NCBI GenBank assembly: GCA_963840785.1
Contig: CAWJAF010000003.1
Location: 558,001-622,000 of the forward strand
Source of the DNA: JALYOK01 sp963840785
GTDB taxonomy: Bacteria > Pseudomonadota > Gammaproteobacteria > Burkholderiales > JALYOK01
DNA length: 64,000 nt
Reading direction: 5' to 3'
Below, piece after piece: positions 53,001 to 62,611 of the stretch. Made by a program: the position numbers and the translations under genes. Each line of letters starts with the position of its first letter. The first letter of the stretch is position 1. The notes beneath the pieces are model-generated. The model did not search any database. It saw only the letters and a list, made by a program, of their open reading frames with translations, and was not told where the DNA came from.

Positions 53001-53464
53001 CGCGTGATTTCTTTGGGCCATGTGTTCCAAAACTCTTCCATATCGATTTTCGATGACGCAATTTTCACACTGCGGCCGTCTTCCTCAAGCATCAACTTAA
53101 TTTCAACATCGGCGCGCGGCAATAAGCTCATCGCGCGCTCCGGCCACTCAACCAAGCAAATATTGATGCCATCGAAAATTTCATCGAAGCCCGCGTCCAG
53201 CCATTCTTGCTCATGTTTGAATCTATATAAATCAAAATGATACAAGTTTAAACTCGAAATTGAATACGATTCAACCAAAGTGTACGTCGGGCTCTTCACG
53301 CGCCCATCGAAACCAAGACCGCGCAACATACCGCGCACCAACGTCGTCTTCCCGGCGCCAAGATCGCCGATTAAAAACATCGTCAATCCCGGCGACAAAA
53401 AACCAGCGAGATGCGCGCCCAGCTTGAGCGTGGCCTGTTCGTCGGCTAAATGGACAAGGGTCAT
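52997..53464 (-). CDS. tsaE: tRNA threonylcarbamoyladenosine ATPase TsaE
   Basis: 155 aa from ATG 53464. Walker A MFLIGDLGAGKTTLVRGMLR, then the family motif VKSPTYTLVESY, LYHFDLYR and LVEWPERAMSLLP. It works with TsaB and TsaD in making t6A37 on tRNA. A TATAAT lies only about nine nt before the ATG, so a nearly leaderless mRNA is possible. First gene of the tsaE-amiC coupled pair. Confidence 0.95.
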   Translation of the reverse strand: MTLVHLADEQATLKLGAHLAGFLSPGLTMFLIGDLGAGKTTLVRGMLRGLGFDGRVKSPTYTLVESYSISSLNLYHFDLYRFKHEQEWLDAGFDEIFDGINICLVEWPERAMSLLPRADVEIKLMLEEDGRSVKIASSKIDMEEFWNTWPKEITR

Positions 53465-53661
53465 TCGCGCGATTATAGCGAGGGACAAATGACTTATTGT
53501 GGAAGAACTGAGGCGTGTTGTTTTTTCACGTCAACCACAATTGCTCATCCCCAATTTCGGGGATGGCGAGTTCGTTTAAATTGCTTTAGGCTTCATCCAG
53601 GCCAATCGAGGAAATCGCAAAGCGAGCAACGCGCCCGGCATGCGTTGGCTTGCGAAAAATC

Positions 53662-54297
53662 ATGCTCAACATTCTAATCGTCGAAGACGACGAAAATTTC
53701 CGAATTCGTTTCGCCGAGATCGTCGAGTCGTGCGCGGATTTTCGCTTGGTCGCCGCGGTTGGTAATTGCGCGGAAGCGCGTGCATGTCTCGCGCGGGAAA
53801 AGCCCGACGTGCTGTTGTGCGATTTAGGTTTGCCTGACGGCGATGGCGCCGAGATCGTGCGCGAGGCCTGCCGCGCTAACCCCGCCCTGGACGCAATGGT
53901 CGTCACGGTATTCGGCGATGAAGCGCACGTAATGCGCAGCTTGGAAGTGGGCGCGACCGGCTATTTGCTCAAAGATAGCTTGCCGGAAGATATTATTGCG
54001 ACCATCAAATTGCTGCACGCGGGCGGCAGCCCAATCAACCCGATCATCGCGCGGCGTTTGTTGCTGCGCTTTAGCGGCGTATCACGCAACACCGAACCAA
54101 GTTCGATTGCGTTGACCGAACGCGAACATGATGTGCTGCAATTGGTTTCCAAAGGCTATCGCACGCCGGAGATCGCCGCACTGCTGAAAATTTCCCATCA
54201 CACCGTCGCCTCGCACATTAAGAAGATCTATAGCAAACTAGAGGTTTCGTCGCGCGGGGAGGCGGTGTATGAGGCGAGTCGACGGCGGCTTATTTAA
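53662..54297 (+). CDS. NarL/FixJ-family response regulator
   Basis: 211 aa from ATG 53662. Receiver domain: ILIVEDDENFRIRFAEIVES, Asp in VLLCDLGLPDGDGAEIV, Lys in GYLLKDSLPEDIIATI. LuxR-type HTH: LTEREHDVLQLVSKGYRTPE, LLKISHHTVASHIKKIYSKL. It precedes its likely 7TM kinase by 147 nt that contain a large palindrome. Confidence 0.93.
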   Translation: MLNILIVEDDENFRIRFAEIVESCADFRLVAAVGNCAEARACLAREKPDVLLCDLGLPDGDGAEIVREACRANPALDAMVVTVFGDEAHVMRSLEVGATGYLLKDSLPEDIIATIKLLHAGGSPINPIIARRLLLRFSGVSRNTEPSSIALTEREHDVLQLVSKGYRTPEIAALLKISHHTVASHIKKIYSKLEVSSRGEAVYEASRRRLI

Positions 54298-54337
54298 TCA
54301 ATTGGGTTGCAATTGAGTTTTCATAAAACGGACGGCA

Positions 54338-54423
54338 CCCCCTCACCCTGACCCTCTCCCCGTGACGGGGCGAGGGCACAAACCCCTCTCCCGCCGATGC
54401 GGGAGAGGGTTGGGGTGAGGGGG
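54338..54423. repeat. Nested palindrome between response regulator and kinase genes
   Basis: CCCTCTCCCGC-CGAT-GCGGGAGAGGG (54384-54409) inside outer arms CCCCCTCACCC/GGGGTGAGGGGG (54339-54423). This is a widespread proteobacterial extragenic palindrome. It may weaken read-through from the regulator into the kinase gene. Confidence 0.65.
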
Positions 54424-54444
54424 CGCGCAACAAAAACCAACAAC

Positions 54445-56349
54445 ATGTTCGGCAACAACAAATTTCTCAGCAAGGCATTATTACTCATCTGCTGCGGCTT
54501 GCTTTACGCTGCCTTGGCGTTCGCGAATGTAAATAGCCAAGCTGTCCCATCTGAGCAAACCCAACTTCTCACGCAAGCCAAAATAATTCTGAGCGATAGC
54601 GATGTGCCGCCGCCGGATTCCGACGCGTGGCAATCACAATCGTTGCCGGATAACTGGAATAAATCCCGCCCGGGAAACGGTGGTTTCGCTTGGTACCGCA
54701 TCGAATTTGAACTCATGCCCGAGCAACTAAAGCTCTCCGCGCTTTATGTCCCGCGCGTAAGCATGAACGGCGCAGTGATGATCAATGGCGAATACCTCGG
54801 CGGCGGGGGTGAATTCGCCGAACCCATGGCGCGACAATGGTATCGGCCGCAATTTTATTCAGTGCCCGATAAGCTTCTTAAGAGCGGCACGAACGTCATT
54901 CATTACCGTGTCAAGGCTTACCCGAACAACAAGGGTGGGCTGTCGGAAATCCATTTTGGCCTCGCCCAACCGATCGAAGAAAAATGGCGTAAGCGCTATT
55001 TTTGGCAAGTCACCAGCGTGCAAATCACCAGCGTATTGACCTTCAGTCTGGGCATCATGGCCTTGTGCGCATGGTATTTGAGGCGAGGGGAAAATGCGGC
55101 TTATGGTTACTTCGGTGCATCCGCCTTGCTTTGGGCGTTGCGTAACACGCATTTCTTGTTTACTTACATTCCAATGCCTGCGGTGTATTGGGAAATCCTC
55201 GTTGCGACGTCACTAATCTGGGTACTGCTGCTGGTTTATATGTTCGGTTTGCGTTTTGACAATTTGCATCTTCCTAGAGCGGAGCGGTTTGTGTTTGCGT
55301 TCGCAATCGCCGCGCCTTTCCTGCTTTGGGCGGCGGGTCAAATGAAACTCACTTTCGCGATTGGGATTTGTTACGGTGCCGTGCTGTTTACCGGCGCATA
55401 TTTACTGAAGGTGGTGTTCGATGTCGCGCGACGCGAACGCCGGCTCGACACCATCATGCTGTTCTGTGCTTCGATTATTGTTTACAGCTTTGGTGTGCAC
55501 GATTGGGTGACCCAGCGCGATGCCTTAGGATTTAGCGAGCCATACAATTTACATTTCGGCGCGCCGATTTTCTTTGTGATCGTCGCATGGAATATGCTGA
55601 GACGATTTTCCCAAGCGCAAACGGAGGCCGAACAATTGAACCGTTCTCTCGAAACGCGCGTCCAACAAAAAAGCGCCGAAATTGAACTCAGCTATGAAAA
55701 AATGCGCGAAGCGGAAGCCGCGCGCATGCTCGTGACCGAACGCGAACGCATCATGCGTGACATGCACGACGGCGTCGGCTCGCAACTCATCGCCGCGCGC
55801 CAGCTCGCCGAGCGCGGCGAACTTAAGCCGGAAGAACTGGTAATGGTGTTGAACGAATGCATGGACGATCTGCGCCTAGTCATCGATTCGCTCGAGCCGA
55901 CCGAGGGCGATCTTCTTAACGTAATCGGCAACCTGCGCTATCGCTTAACGGATCGATTCGCCCGGCAGGGCATTGATCTCAAGTGGGAGGTCAGCGATTT
56001 TCCGGCAAACCTGCGGCTCGCGCCGAGCGGCATTTTGCATATTCTGCGCATCGTGCAAGAAGCCTTCGCCAATGTGCTCAAACACGCGGGCGCGAGCGAA
56101 GTGATCTTTTCTGCCACGCTCGTGCCGCAGCGACAACAGATCAAACTGAGCGTTCGCGACAATGGCTGTGGAGTGAGCAACGAAGCGGCGAATGGCGCGA
56201 GCCGCGGCCGCGGGCTGGCGAATATGAAGCAACGCGCCGAAACCGTCGGCGGCGAATTACACATCGACGCTGATGAGGGCGGCTGCGTCGTCACCTTGAC
56301 GCTGCCGCTCTTGAATCCCGCCGCGCCGGATTTAACCTTGCGTTCTTAA
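54445..56349 (+). CDS. 7TMR-DISM sensor histidine kinase
   Basis: 634 aa from ATG 54445; the upstream open extension is part of the palindrome. Signal peptide/first helix, a periplasmic beta-rich sensor domain of about 170 aa (WYRIEFELMPEQLKLSALYV, GAVMINGEYLGGGGEF), seven membrane helices (about 195-400), a short coiled coil, then HisKA_3 (RIMRDMHDGVGSQLIAARQL) and an ATPase domain (VQEAFANVLKHAGASEV, LSVRDNGCGV, GRGLANMKQRA). The periplasmic fold suggests carbohydrate or ligand sensing. Confidence 0.9.
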   Translation: MFGNNKFLSKALLLICCGLLYAALAFANVNSQAVPSEQTQLLTQAKIILSDSDVPPPDSDAWQSQSLPDNWNKSRPGNGGFAWYRIEFELMPEQLKLSALYVPRVSMNGAVMINGEYLGGGGEFAEPMARQWYRPQFYSVPDKLLKSGTNVIHYRVKAYPNNKGGLSEIHFGLAQPIEEKWRKRYFWQVTSVQITSVLTFSLGIMALCAWYLRRGENAAYGYFGASALLWALRNTHFLFTYIPMPAVYWEILVATSLIWVLLLVYMFGLRFDNLHLPRAERFVFAFAIAAPFLLWAAGQMKLTFAIGICYGAVLFTGAYLLKVVFDVARRERRLDTIMLFCASIIVYSFGVHDWVTQRDALGFSEPYNLHFGAPIFFVIVAWNMLRRFSQAQTEAEQLNRSLETRVQQKSAEIELSYEKMREAEAARMLVTERERIMRDMHDGVGSQLIAARQLAERGELKPEELVMVLNECMDDLRLVIDSLEPTEGDLLNVIGNLRYRLTDRFARQGIDLKWEVSDFPANLRLAPSGILHILRIVQEAFANVLKHAGASEVIFSATLVPQRQQIKLSVRDNGCGVSNEAANGASRGRGLANMKQRAETVGGELHIDADEGGCVVTLTLPLLNPAAPDLTLRS

Positions 56350-56721
56350 ACGTAACGCGCAGGGCGAATCTTCATTTCTCTCCCGCGAGATACGCCAAGA
56401 GCCGCGCCGCGCTTGCCTCCTGGCTCGACAGGTTCGCAGAACTACCATCCATGCGCCTTCTGGCGCGATCCCGGTAAGTAATTCAATTCCCATTGGCGCA
56501 TCCCCTTTTTAGGGGATAGCCATGCCGATTAAGCCGGCATAGACTTTCGCGACGTGATGCTACGGTCGCACGTCGTCCAGGCGGCGTTTAAAAATATCTC
56601 GAACCCGCGCAAACGATCGAACCTTTACTAAATGTGCCGGAAATGACGGAGCAAGAAGCGCATGCGCGCTTAGATAAGACGTTTAACGACAACACGGGTG
56701 ATAAGAACAAGGAGAAAGACT
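56350..56721. other. Intergenic region carrying a long dispersed repeat
   Basis: 372 bp without a gene. 56398-56425 is a minus-strand member of the GAGCC hairpin family. It is part of an 88-bp element, 56413-56500, repeated at 59336-59422. CCCCTTTTTAGGGG (56503-56516) is a short palindrome right after it. Confidence 0.5.
56413..56500 (+). repeat. 88-bp direct repeat, copy 1
   Basis: TTGCCTCCTGGCTCG...AGGTTCGCAGAACTA...GCGCCTTCTGGCGCG...CCCATTGGCGCA. It has roughly ten differences from copy 2 at 59336-59422. The two copies flank the lipoprotein locus in the same direction. An internal GCGCCTTCTGGCGC palindrome is conserved. Confidence 0.75.
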
Positions 56722-58702
56722 GTGAAGATGAAAGAAAGAATCGGCTCTATCGTGGCATTTTCCCTGGCTGTTTTAATAGGCGGCTGTGGCGGTGGGGGGG
56801 GGAGGCGGCCGCGCTGGTTCAAATCAAGAACCGCAAGTTGCCAAAGTCGAGATTCAGCAAACCGGCTTGATCCTGACACAGAGCGGAGAAACGAAACAAC
56901 TTGCTGCTAAAGCCACCGATGCGCAAGGTAATACTATCGATGTTCCGATAACATGGTCGTCGACGAAGACATCAGCGATCACAGTTGATGATACCGGCAA
57001 AGCCAGCGCCGCATCGGCCAATGGATCCAGCCAAATTGTCGCCGCGGCAGGCGACGTTAAGTCCGCGCCACTCCTTGCTGTTGTCACACAACCGGTACTC
57101 AACGCGATTCTTCTCGCCGATGCGCAGATTGTCGGCGAACCGATTGAAACTACACCGGATGCAACGCCGAGTTTTAGCAACACCTACCAGGTCACGTTAA
57201 CCGGCATTTCGCCACCCGTGGCCGGCTCGATATTGATCAGTACCGAATCCAAAGCGGTTGCTGGTCGCGTATTGGCCGTGGATAGCACCAGCGATCCGAT
57301 GAAAGTCACTGTCGGCCTCGTATCCCTGCGCGAGTTATTTCCGAATCTCGACATCAATGAAACGTTAGATTTGACCAACGCGTCGGTCGAAATTCCGGCG
57401 GATATCGCGGCGGCCTACGATGTTAAGCGCAGCGGAAACACGTTTGACTTCAGCCCGAAGGCTAACCTCACACCAGTTGCGGCGCTTCGCGTGAAACCGC
57501 AAGCCGGCGGGTTTGGCACAAGCGTGTTGCCGCCATTTTTATCGTGCGAAAACACGCGCTCTGGACTGACGCCCGGGACATTGCCGGCGAAGCTAAGCTT
57601 TCCCCCAATCTTCAGCATCACGCTAAATTCTAGTTTCGATATTTTGTATAGTCGGGCAAATGGCCTGGAGCGACTTGTCCTTAATGCAAAGCCGGAGTTT
57701 AAATTTGAAGGCGGGATTGATTTTACCGTGGCATTTGAGGAAAAGTTCGAATGCAAGGCGGAATTGGCAATTATCCGCATTCCGGTCGGCGGCGCGCTAT
57801 CGTTTCTCATTAGCGGTTTGGTGCCGATGGGCGTTGGGATTGAGTTAGGCGGAAAAATTACGGTGGCGACTGCAGGAATCGGTACGAAAGTTACCGGTGA
57901 AGCGAAGGCATCGCTCGGTATATCCTGCCCGCCCGGAGGCGCATGCGTATTCGTCAAGAGTTTGGACAGTTTCAAACACGATGTCGTACCCAATTTAAAT
58001 TTGCCGACTATCGGTGATTTGCGCTTGGAGCCTTCTCTCTCTGCATTTGCGTATGCGGAAGCATCTATTGGAAATCCGTTTTTAAGATCGCTGCGGTTCG
58101 ACGCCTTCGAAGCCAAAACCGGCGCGAAGCTTGAGGGTAGCTTTGCGATACCTATTAGTCAGTTGTCCGATACGACCTATCAATCCAACTACAAGGTGTC
58201 TATCGACGCTAAAGCAAGCGTAGGCACGAACCTGAGCGACCTGGCAAAGGCCCTGGGCACCGGTAGCATTACCGCCGTGGAGTTGGCCTTCTCTGCCGAT
58301 CTGGCCAAATCGCCGGTTGGCATTGCGACAGAGCCGATTACCGCAGACCGAAAGACGTTTGTAACCGGTGACACGATGAAATTCACCATCAAACTTGATC
58401 CCGCAAGTATCGATTTTTTCCCAGGGCTTGGTCCTTACAACGTGAAAACAATTCAACTAGTCCGCGATGGCCCCGGTGGGCCCAAGGTGGTCGGTTCGGT
58501 CACTGCCGCAGATAAACAAACCGAATTTGAAATTCCGTTTACGTCAAGCGATGCCGGGAAGGTCAGTGAGTTCTCGGCATTCGTGGTGACAAAGCTCTTG
58601 CCCGCTGATCTGTTAGCGCTGGAGATTGGGCAAGCCGCCGGCAAGGAACCGCCGGCGCCCGGCACAATCGCGCTGGGAGTGATTTCGTCCGGGATCGGAT
58701 AA
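56722..58702 (+). CDS. Outer lipoprotein with Big_2 Ig domain; G9 tract puts it out of frame
   Basis: GTG 56722 follows AAGGAGA at 6-7 nt. It encodes a lipoprotein signal (IGSIVAFSLAVLIGGC) whose lipobox cysteine is followed directly by glycines. Nine G at 56794-56802 then shift the frame. With eight G the glycine linker would continue into NQEPQVAKVEIQQTGLILTQ and 638 further residues to 58702. Residues about 30-115 of the corrected protein form a Big_2/Ig-like domain (ITWSSTKTSAITVDDTGKAS). The rest is beta-rich without a recognised family. Either a sequencing slip or a phase-variable contingency tract would explain the shift. Confidence 0.7.
56794..56802 (+). repeat. Poly-G tract (G9), possible phase-variation switch
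   Basis: Nine consecutive G between the lipobox cysteine and the mature lipoprotein. Loss of one G restores the full reading frame. Confidence 0.55.
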
Positions 58703-58724
58703 TTCGCGCCCGCCAGACCAGCTA

Positions 58725-59259
58725 TTGATTTCAAAATCGGTAACCGTGGGCGGGCAAACAAATATCGTTTTAAACATAGACACACCCATCGTCAGTGGGG
58801 AGCAACGATCTCAATGCAACAACGGGTACCGCATCGGGTGAATTAACCACAACGCGAACTGCAGTCTCCATTGCTCGATCAGTTTTTTGCGCAACATCGG
58901 CGATAGCAACTACTACGTCCGTGTCAATAGTCAAGGCCATCCCTGATCTTTTTGCCACAAGAGTGGGGTCACTGACCTTATCAGCCAACGGTCATTACGG
59001 TGACAGTTTTCCTCTGATAATCAGTGTTCCTGCGGCCGAACACACGATTACAACCACCACCTTCGACGCCGGAGCACCGTGTTTTCCACCGATTGCGCCA
59101 GTGATATCCGATTCGGGAACGTTCATTAACTTCACAGCTCACATTCAGGGGACCCTCATAAATGGCCGCCTTTTGGGAAGCGAAACCAGTTCTGTTGTTT
59201 CGGGCACAGGGCCGGGACTCCGCAATGACGTTAGTATCAGCTGGAATCTTGGAAATTGA
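58725..59259 (+). pseudogene. Degenerate reading frame downstream of the lipoprotein
   Basis: From about 58725 one frame reads ISKSVTVGGQTNIVLNIDTP and IVSGE. Near 58800 it breaks, and an adjacent frame continues as NDLNATTGTASGELTTTRTA to a TGA at 59257-59259 (last part GPGLRNDVSISWNLGN). Thr/Ser-rich beta-type composition fits a secreted repeat protein, but no family is recognised. It may be a decayed gene, a frameshifted gene or two shadows. Low certainty. Confidence 0.3.
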
Positions 59260-59335
59260 CCTGTTTTGCCGAACACGCTGGGCAGGCGGAGCCAGTGCCG
59301 CGCACGGTGCGACTTCGGCGAGAGCCGCTCGCTGA

Positions 59336-59422
59336 TTGCCTCCTGGCTCGATAGGTTCGCAGAACTAACATCCAAGCGCCTTCTGGCGCGTTCCTTAAAG
59401 TAATTCCATTCCCATTGGCGCA
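59336..59422 (+). repeat. 88-bp direct repeat, copy 2
   Basis: Second copy of 56413-56500, 2.9 kb downstream and in the same orientation. It also contains the GCGCCTTCTGGCGCG palindrome and a minus-strand GAGCCAGGAGGCAA motif. Confidence 0.75.
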
Positions 59423-59493
59423 AGCGCTTTTCGTGCGAGAACGCTAGCCCGTTGTTTTTTTCACTTCATGCGCGCTTCGTTTATCATCGCACG

Positions 59494-60567
59494 ATGGATG
59501 CATCGACACTCGAGCAACTTGCCGCAAATATCAAGGCCTGGGGAAACGAGCTGGGGTTTTCCGCAATCGGCATCGCCGACGTCGATCTTGGCAACGCCGA
59601 AGAAAAACTGTTGCGTTGGCTGAAACAAAACTACCACGGCACAATGGATTACATGGCGCGCCACGGCGCAAAGCGCGCGCGGCCTGCCGAACTGGTGCCG
59701 GGAACGCTGCGGGTCATTTCGGTGCGCCAGGATTATTCGGTTGACGAGGTTCGCGACAGCCACGAAGTTTTAAAGGATGGCGCGCGAGCGTTTGTCGCTC
59801 GCTATGCAATGGGCCGCGACTATCATAAAATTTTGCGCGGCAAACTCAAGCGGCTCGCCAAAAAAATCGAACTGCCATCGGCGATTTTCAGCATCGCGTG
59901 TTCACCGACAGCGCGCCGGTGATGGAAGTAGAACTCGCCGTCAAAGCCGGATTAGGCTGGCGCGGCAAGCACACCTTGTTGCTTGATCGCCGCGGCGGAT
60001 CGCTATTTTTTCTCGGCGAAATTTTTACCGATCTGCCATTGCCGATCGATCAACCGGTCGCAAACCATTGTGGATCGTGCCAGGCCTGTATCGACGTCTG
60101 CCCGACTGGCGCGATCGTCGCGCCCTATGTGCTGGACGCGCGGCGCTGCATTTCCTATCTCACCATCGAGCACAAGGGCAGCATTCCGGAGGAATTTCGC
60201 AAGCCCATGGGCAATCGCGTTTACGGTTGCGACGATTGCCAACTGGTTTGCCCGTGGAACAAATTTGCGAAACAAACCGACGACAGCTGATTTTCGCGTG
60301 CGCAATGGCTTGGATGATGCCGAGCTCGTTACGCTATTCGCGTGGACAGAGAAAGAATTTGCCACGCGCCTCGCTGGCAGTGCGATTCATCGTATTGGCT
60401 ACGAACAATGGTTGCGCAATCTCGCGGTCGGCTTAGGTAACGCACCGTCGACGCCTGCAGTAATCCAAGCGCTGCAATCGCGGCGCGATGATCCCTCAAG
60501 CCTGGTGCGCGAGCATGTCGCTTGGGCGATTGCCCAACACGGCGAGCGTCAAGCCACTAAATCTTAA
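59494..60567 (+). pseudogene. queG: Epoxyqueuosine reductase QueG, two frameshifts
   Basis: ATG 59494 begins a normal N-terminus (ANIKAWGNELGFSAIGIADV, MDYMARHGAKRARPAELVPG). The frame changes near 59875 to VFTDSAPVMEVELAVKAGLG, and to two 4Fe-4S clusters, HCGSCQACIDVCPTGAIVAP and CDDCQLVCPWNKFAK. A second change near 60283 leads to DFRVRNGLDDAELVTLFAWT and a HEAT-like tail ending at 60567. Joined length is about 357 aa, normal for QueG. The enzyme performs the last step of queuosine synthesis using cobalamin. Confidence 0.87.
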
Positions 60568-62596
60568 AACTCGCCTCGCTTGCAAAAATCTCCAGGCTCA
60601 ACTGCAACGAATCGACGTCGGGCGAAAATGGATAGTGGATGACGAGCGTGACCGCTTGCATGATTTTCTCAAAGCCCGCTTCCGACTGTGAAACGGTATA
60701 AAACGGCTTCGCAGTCAGTGCTAGCGGACGATTTGATAGCAGCACCAACGATCCGCCCAACACGTCGTCTTCCAGTGCCAGTTCAGTTAAATCGGCAAAT
60801 TTGTGTAGCTGCCCAAATCCGCCCGGGCAATGGCCTTGGAACCAATAACGCCCCGCCGGACCATCACAACTGGGCATCGAAATATTGAGTTCAACCTCCA
60901 AGAATCCGCGCATCGCACGGCCAAACGCATAGCCGACACTCAAATTATTTTTACTTAACTGCATTTCCTTATACAGCGTTCCGCCATCGGTTTCCGTCGT
61001 AAAAATCAAATTTCGATTGCCTTCGGAAACCAGTAAATATTGCGGCTCAACCGTTTCGTAGCCGATATGGCTCGGATAGAGCTTATCGTGAAATAGTCCC
61101 TTGCCCTGCTGATCGATAGCGAGATCGGACGGCACAATCAATGATTTGAAACTAACGCGATCGTGCGCCGAGGCGATGCCGCCAGACGCGGCAGCCCCCG
61201 CCTCACCGGCTTGAATTTTGCGGCGATAGTGCTCCGGTTGGCGACGCAAAGTATCGACGAAATTGTGTTTTAAGAAATAGCTATCGAATTCCCGTACGGT
61301 CGCGGAGCCATCCAAATTGATGACCGCTTGCACCGTGTCGTTGTGCAAGAACAGCTCCATGTGGCCATCGCTATCCAAATCTTCTTGGTAACGTTCGGGA
61401 CGCGCCGCCGATCGATCCAGATGTGCCTCCAAGCTCAATCATCGCCGCGTAAAGAGCGCGGCGCAGATGCGGCAAATAGAGCCCGCCAAACAAGCCATGC
61501 CAATAAGCGTCATTGGCTTGCGCTTGGTAGAGCAGCACGCGCATCTTCGGTGTCGCTAGCTCGCGGCGCGAGTTGCGCAAGCCGCTCAGATAATCGCAGC
61601 ATGCGCTTATGCATCCAATTCGATTCGGGATAGCGACTGAAGAAATTCTTCCAAATGCCGCCGCGAATGAACGCCTTATTTTCTTCGTATTGGTGATTGA
61701 GTTTGCGTTCGGCGACGAAATCCGCATAAAGATTCGCCGCAGGCGCCGGTAACGACCATTCGTTCATTTCGATGTAAGATGCCGTCGGTAAATACACGAT
61801 TCCGCGCGTCGGGGCATCTCGATAATACGTCGGCGTAATGACTGGTTTGAATGATACTGGACTTCAGCACACCTTCAATGAATTGTTTCAGCCAACCGCG
61901 GGTGTAAACCCAATCAAAGGTTTCCGGCCAGATGCCGAGCTTTTCGATGTCGTCAAAGTAAACCGCTGCGGCCCTGCCGCTATCGTCCGCGAGCGATTCG
62001 ATATAGCGCACCACTTCGTCTGCCTGCGCAAATGGAATGCGATAACGCAATTGTTCTGAGATTGGAAATAGGGCGAGTTGGCGGCCATCTTCTTCTGTCG
62101 TGAAATAGCCGTTCAATTCCGAAGGCGTACGGCCGGTGCAGAGAAAATGATAATCATCGACGGTGACGTAGCGAATCCCCGCATCCGCAAGCGCCGGGAC
62201 GACCGTGCTTTCCCATACCCGCTCCGTGAGCCAAGCGCCGGTCGGACGTTGCGCGAGCTGCCGTTCGAGACGATTGCTCAGCGTGACGATTTGTCCAACC
62301 CGATCGCGATGTGGAATCGCGGCGAGAATCGGCTCGGTATCGCCGCCGCCAAAAATCTCTACCTGTCCACGCTGCACCATTTCGCGCAACAACGCCATAT
62401 CCTCCGGATGATGTTGGAACAAAAATTCCAGCAGCCAGCCGCTGAAATGCACCGCAAAGCGAAACTGGGGATACTCATGCAATGTGTGAATGAACGGCCG
62501 GTAACACCGGGCGTGGGCGTCGTGAATCACCTCGGGAAAATTACCTACCGGTTGATGCGCATGGACGCCAAGCAAAAGCTTAATCGAGGGTTGCAT
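60557..62596 (-). pseudogene. GH57 4-alpha-glucanotransferase/amylase, three or more frameshifts
   Basis: The N-terminus from 62596 has KLLLGVHAHQPVGNFPEVIH, the catalytic GAWLTERVWESTVVPALADA (nucleophile Glu region) and YFDDIEKLGIWPETFDWVYT (acid Asp region). Near 61828 the frame moves to RGIVYLPTASYIEMNEW, near 61565 to LLYQAQANDAYWHGLFGG, and near 61430 to EAHLDRSAARPERYQEDLDS followed by the DUF1926 C-terminal beta domain to 60557. Joined it is about 680 aa, usual for GH57 4-alpha-glucanotransferases acting on glycogen/maltodextrin. The gene overlaps the end of convergent queG by 11 nt. Confidence 0.82.
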
Positions 62597-62611
62597 GAAT
62601 TCTTGTTAGAT

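Noticed and set aside
54397..54444. N-terminal extension of the 7TM kinase
   Set aside because: These codons lie in an extragenic palindrome; the start at 54445 leads straight into a signal peptide.
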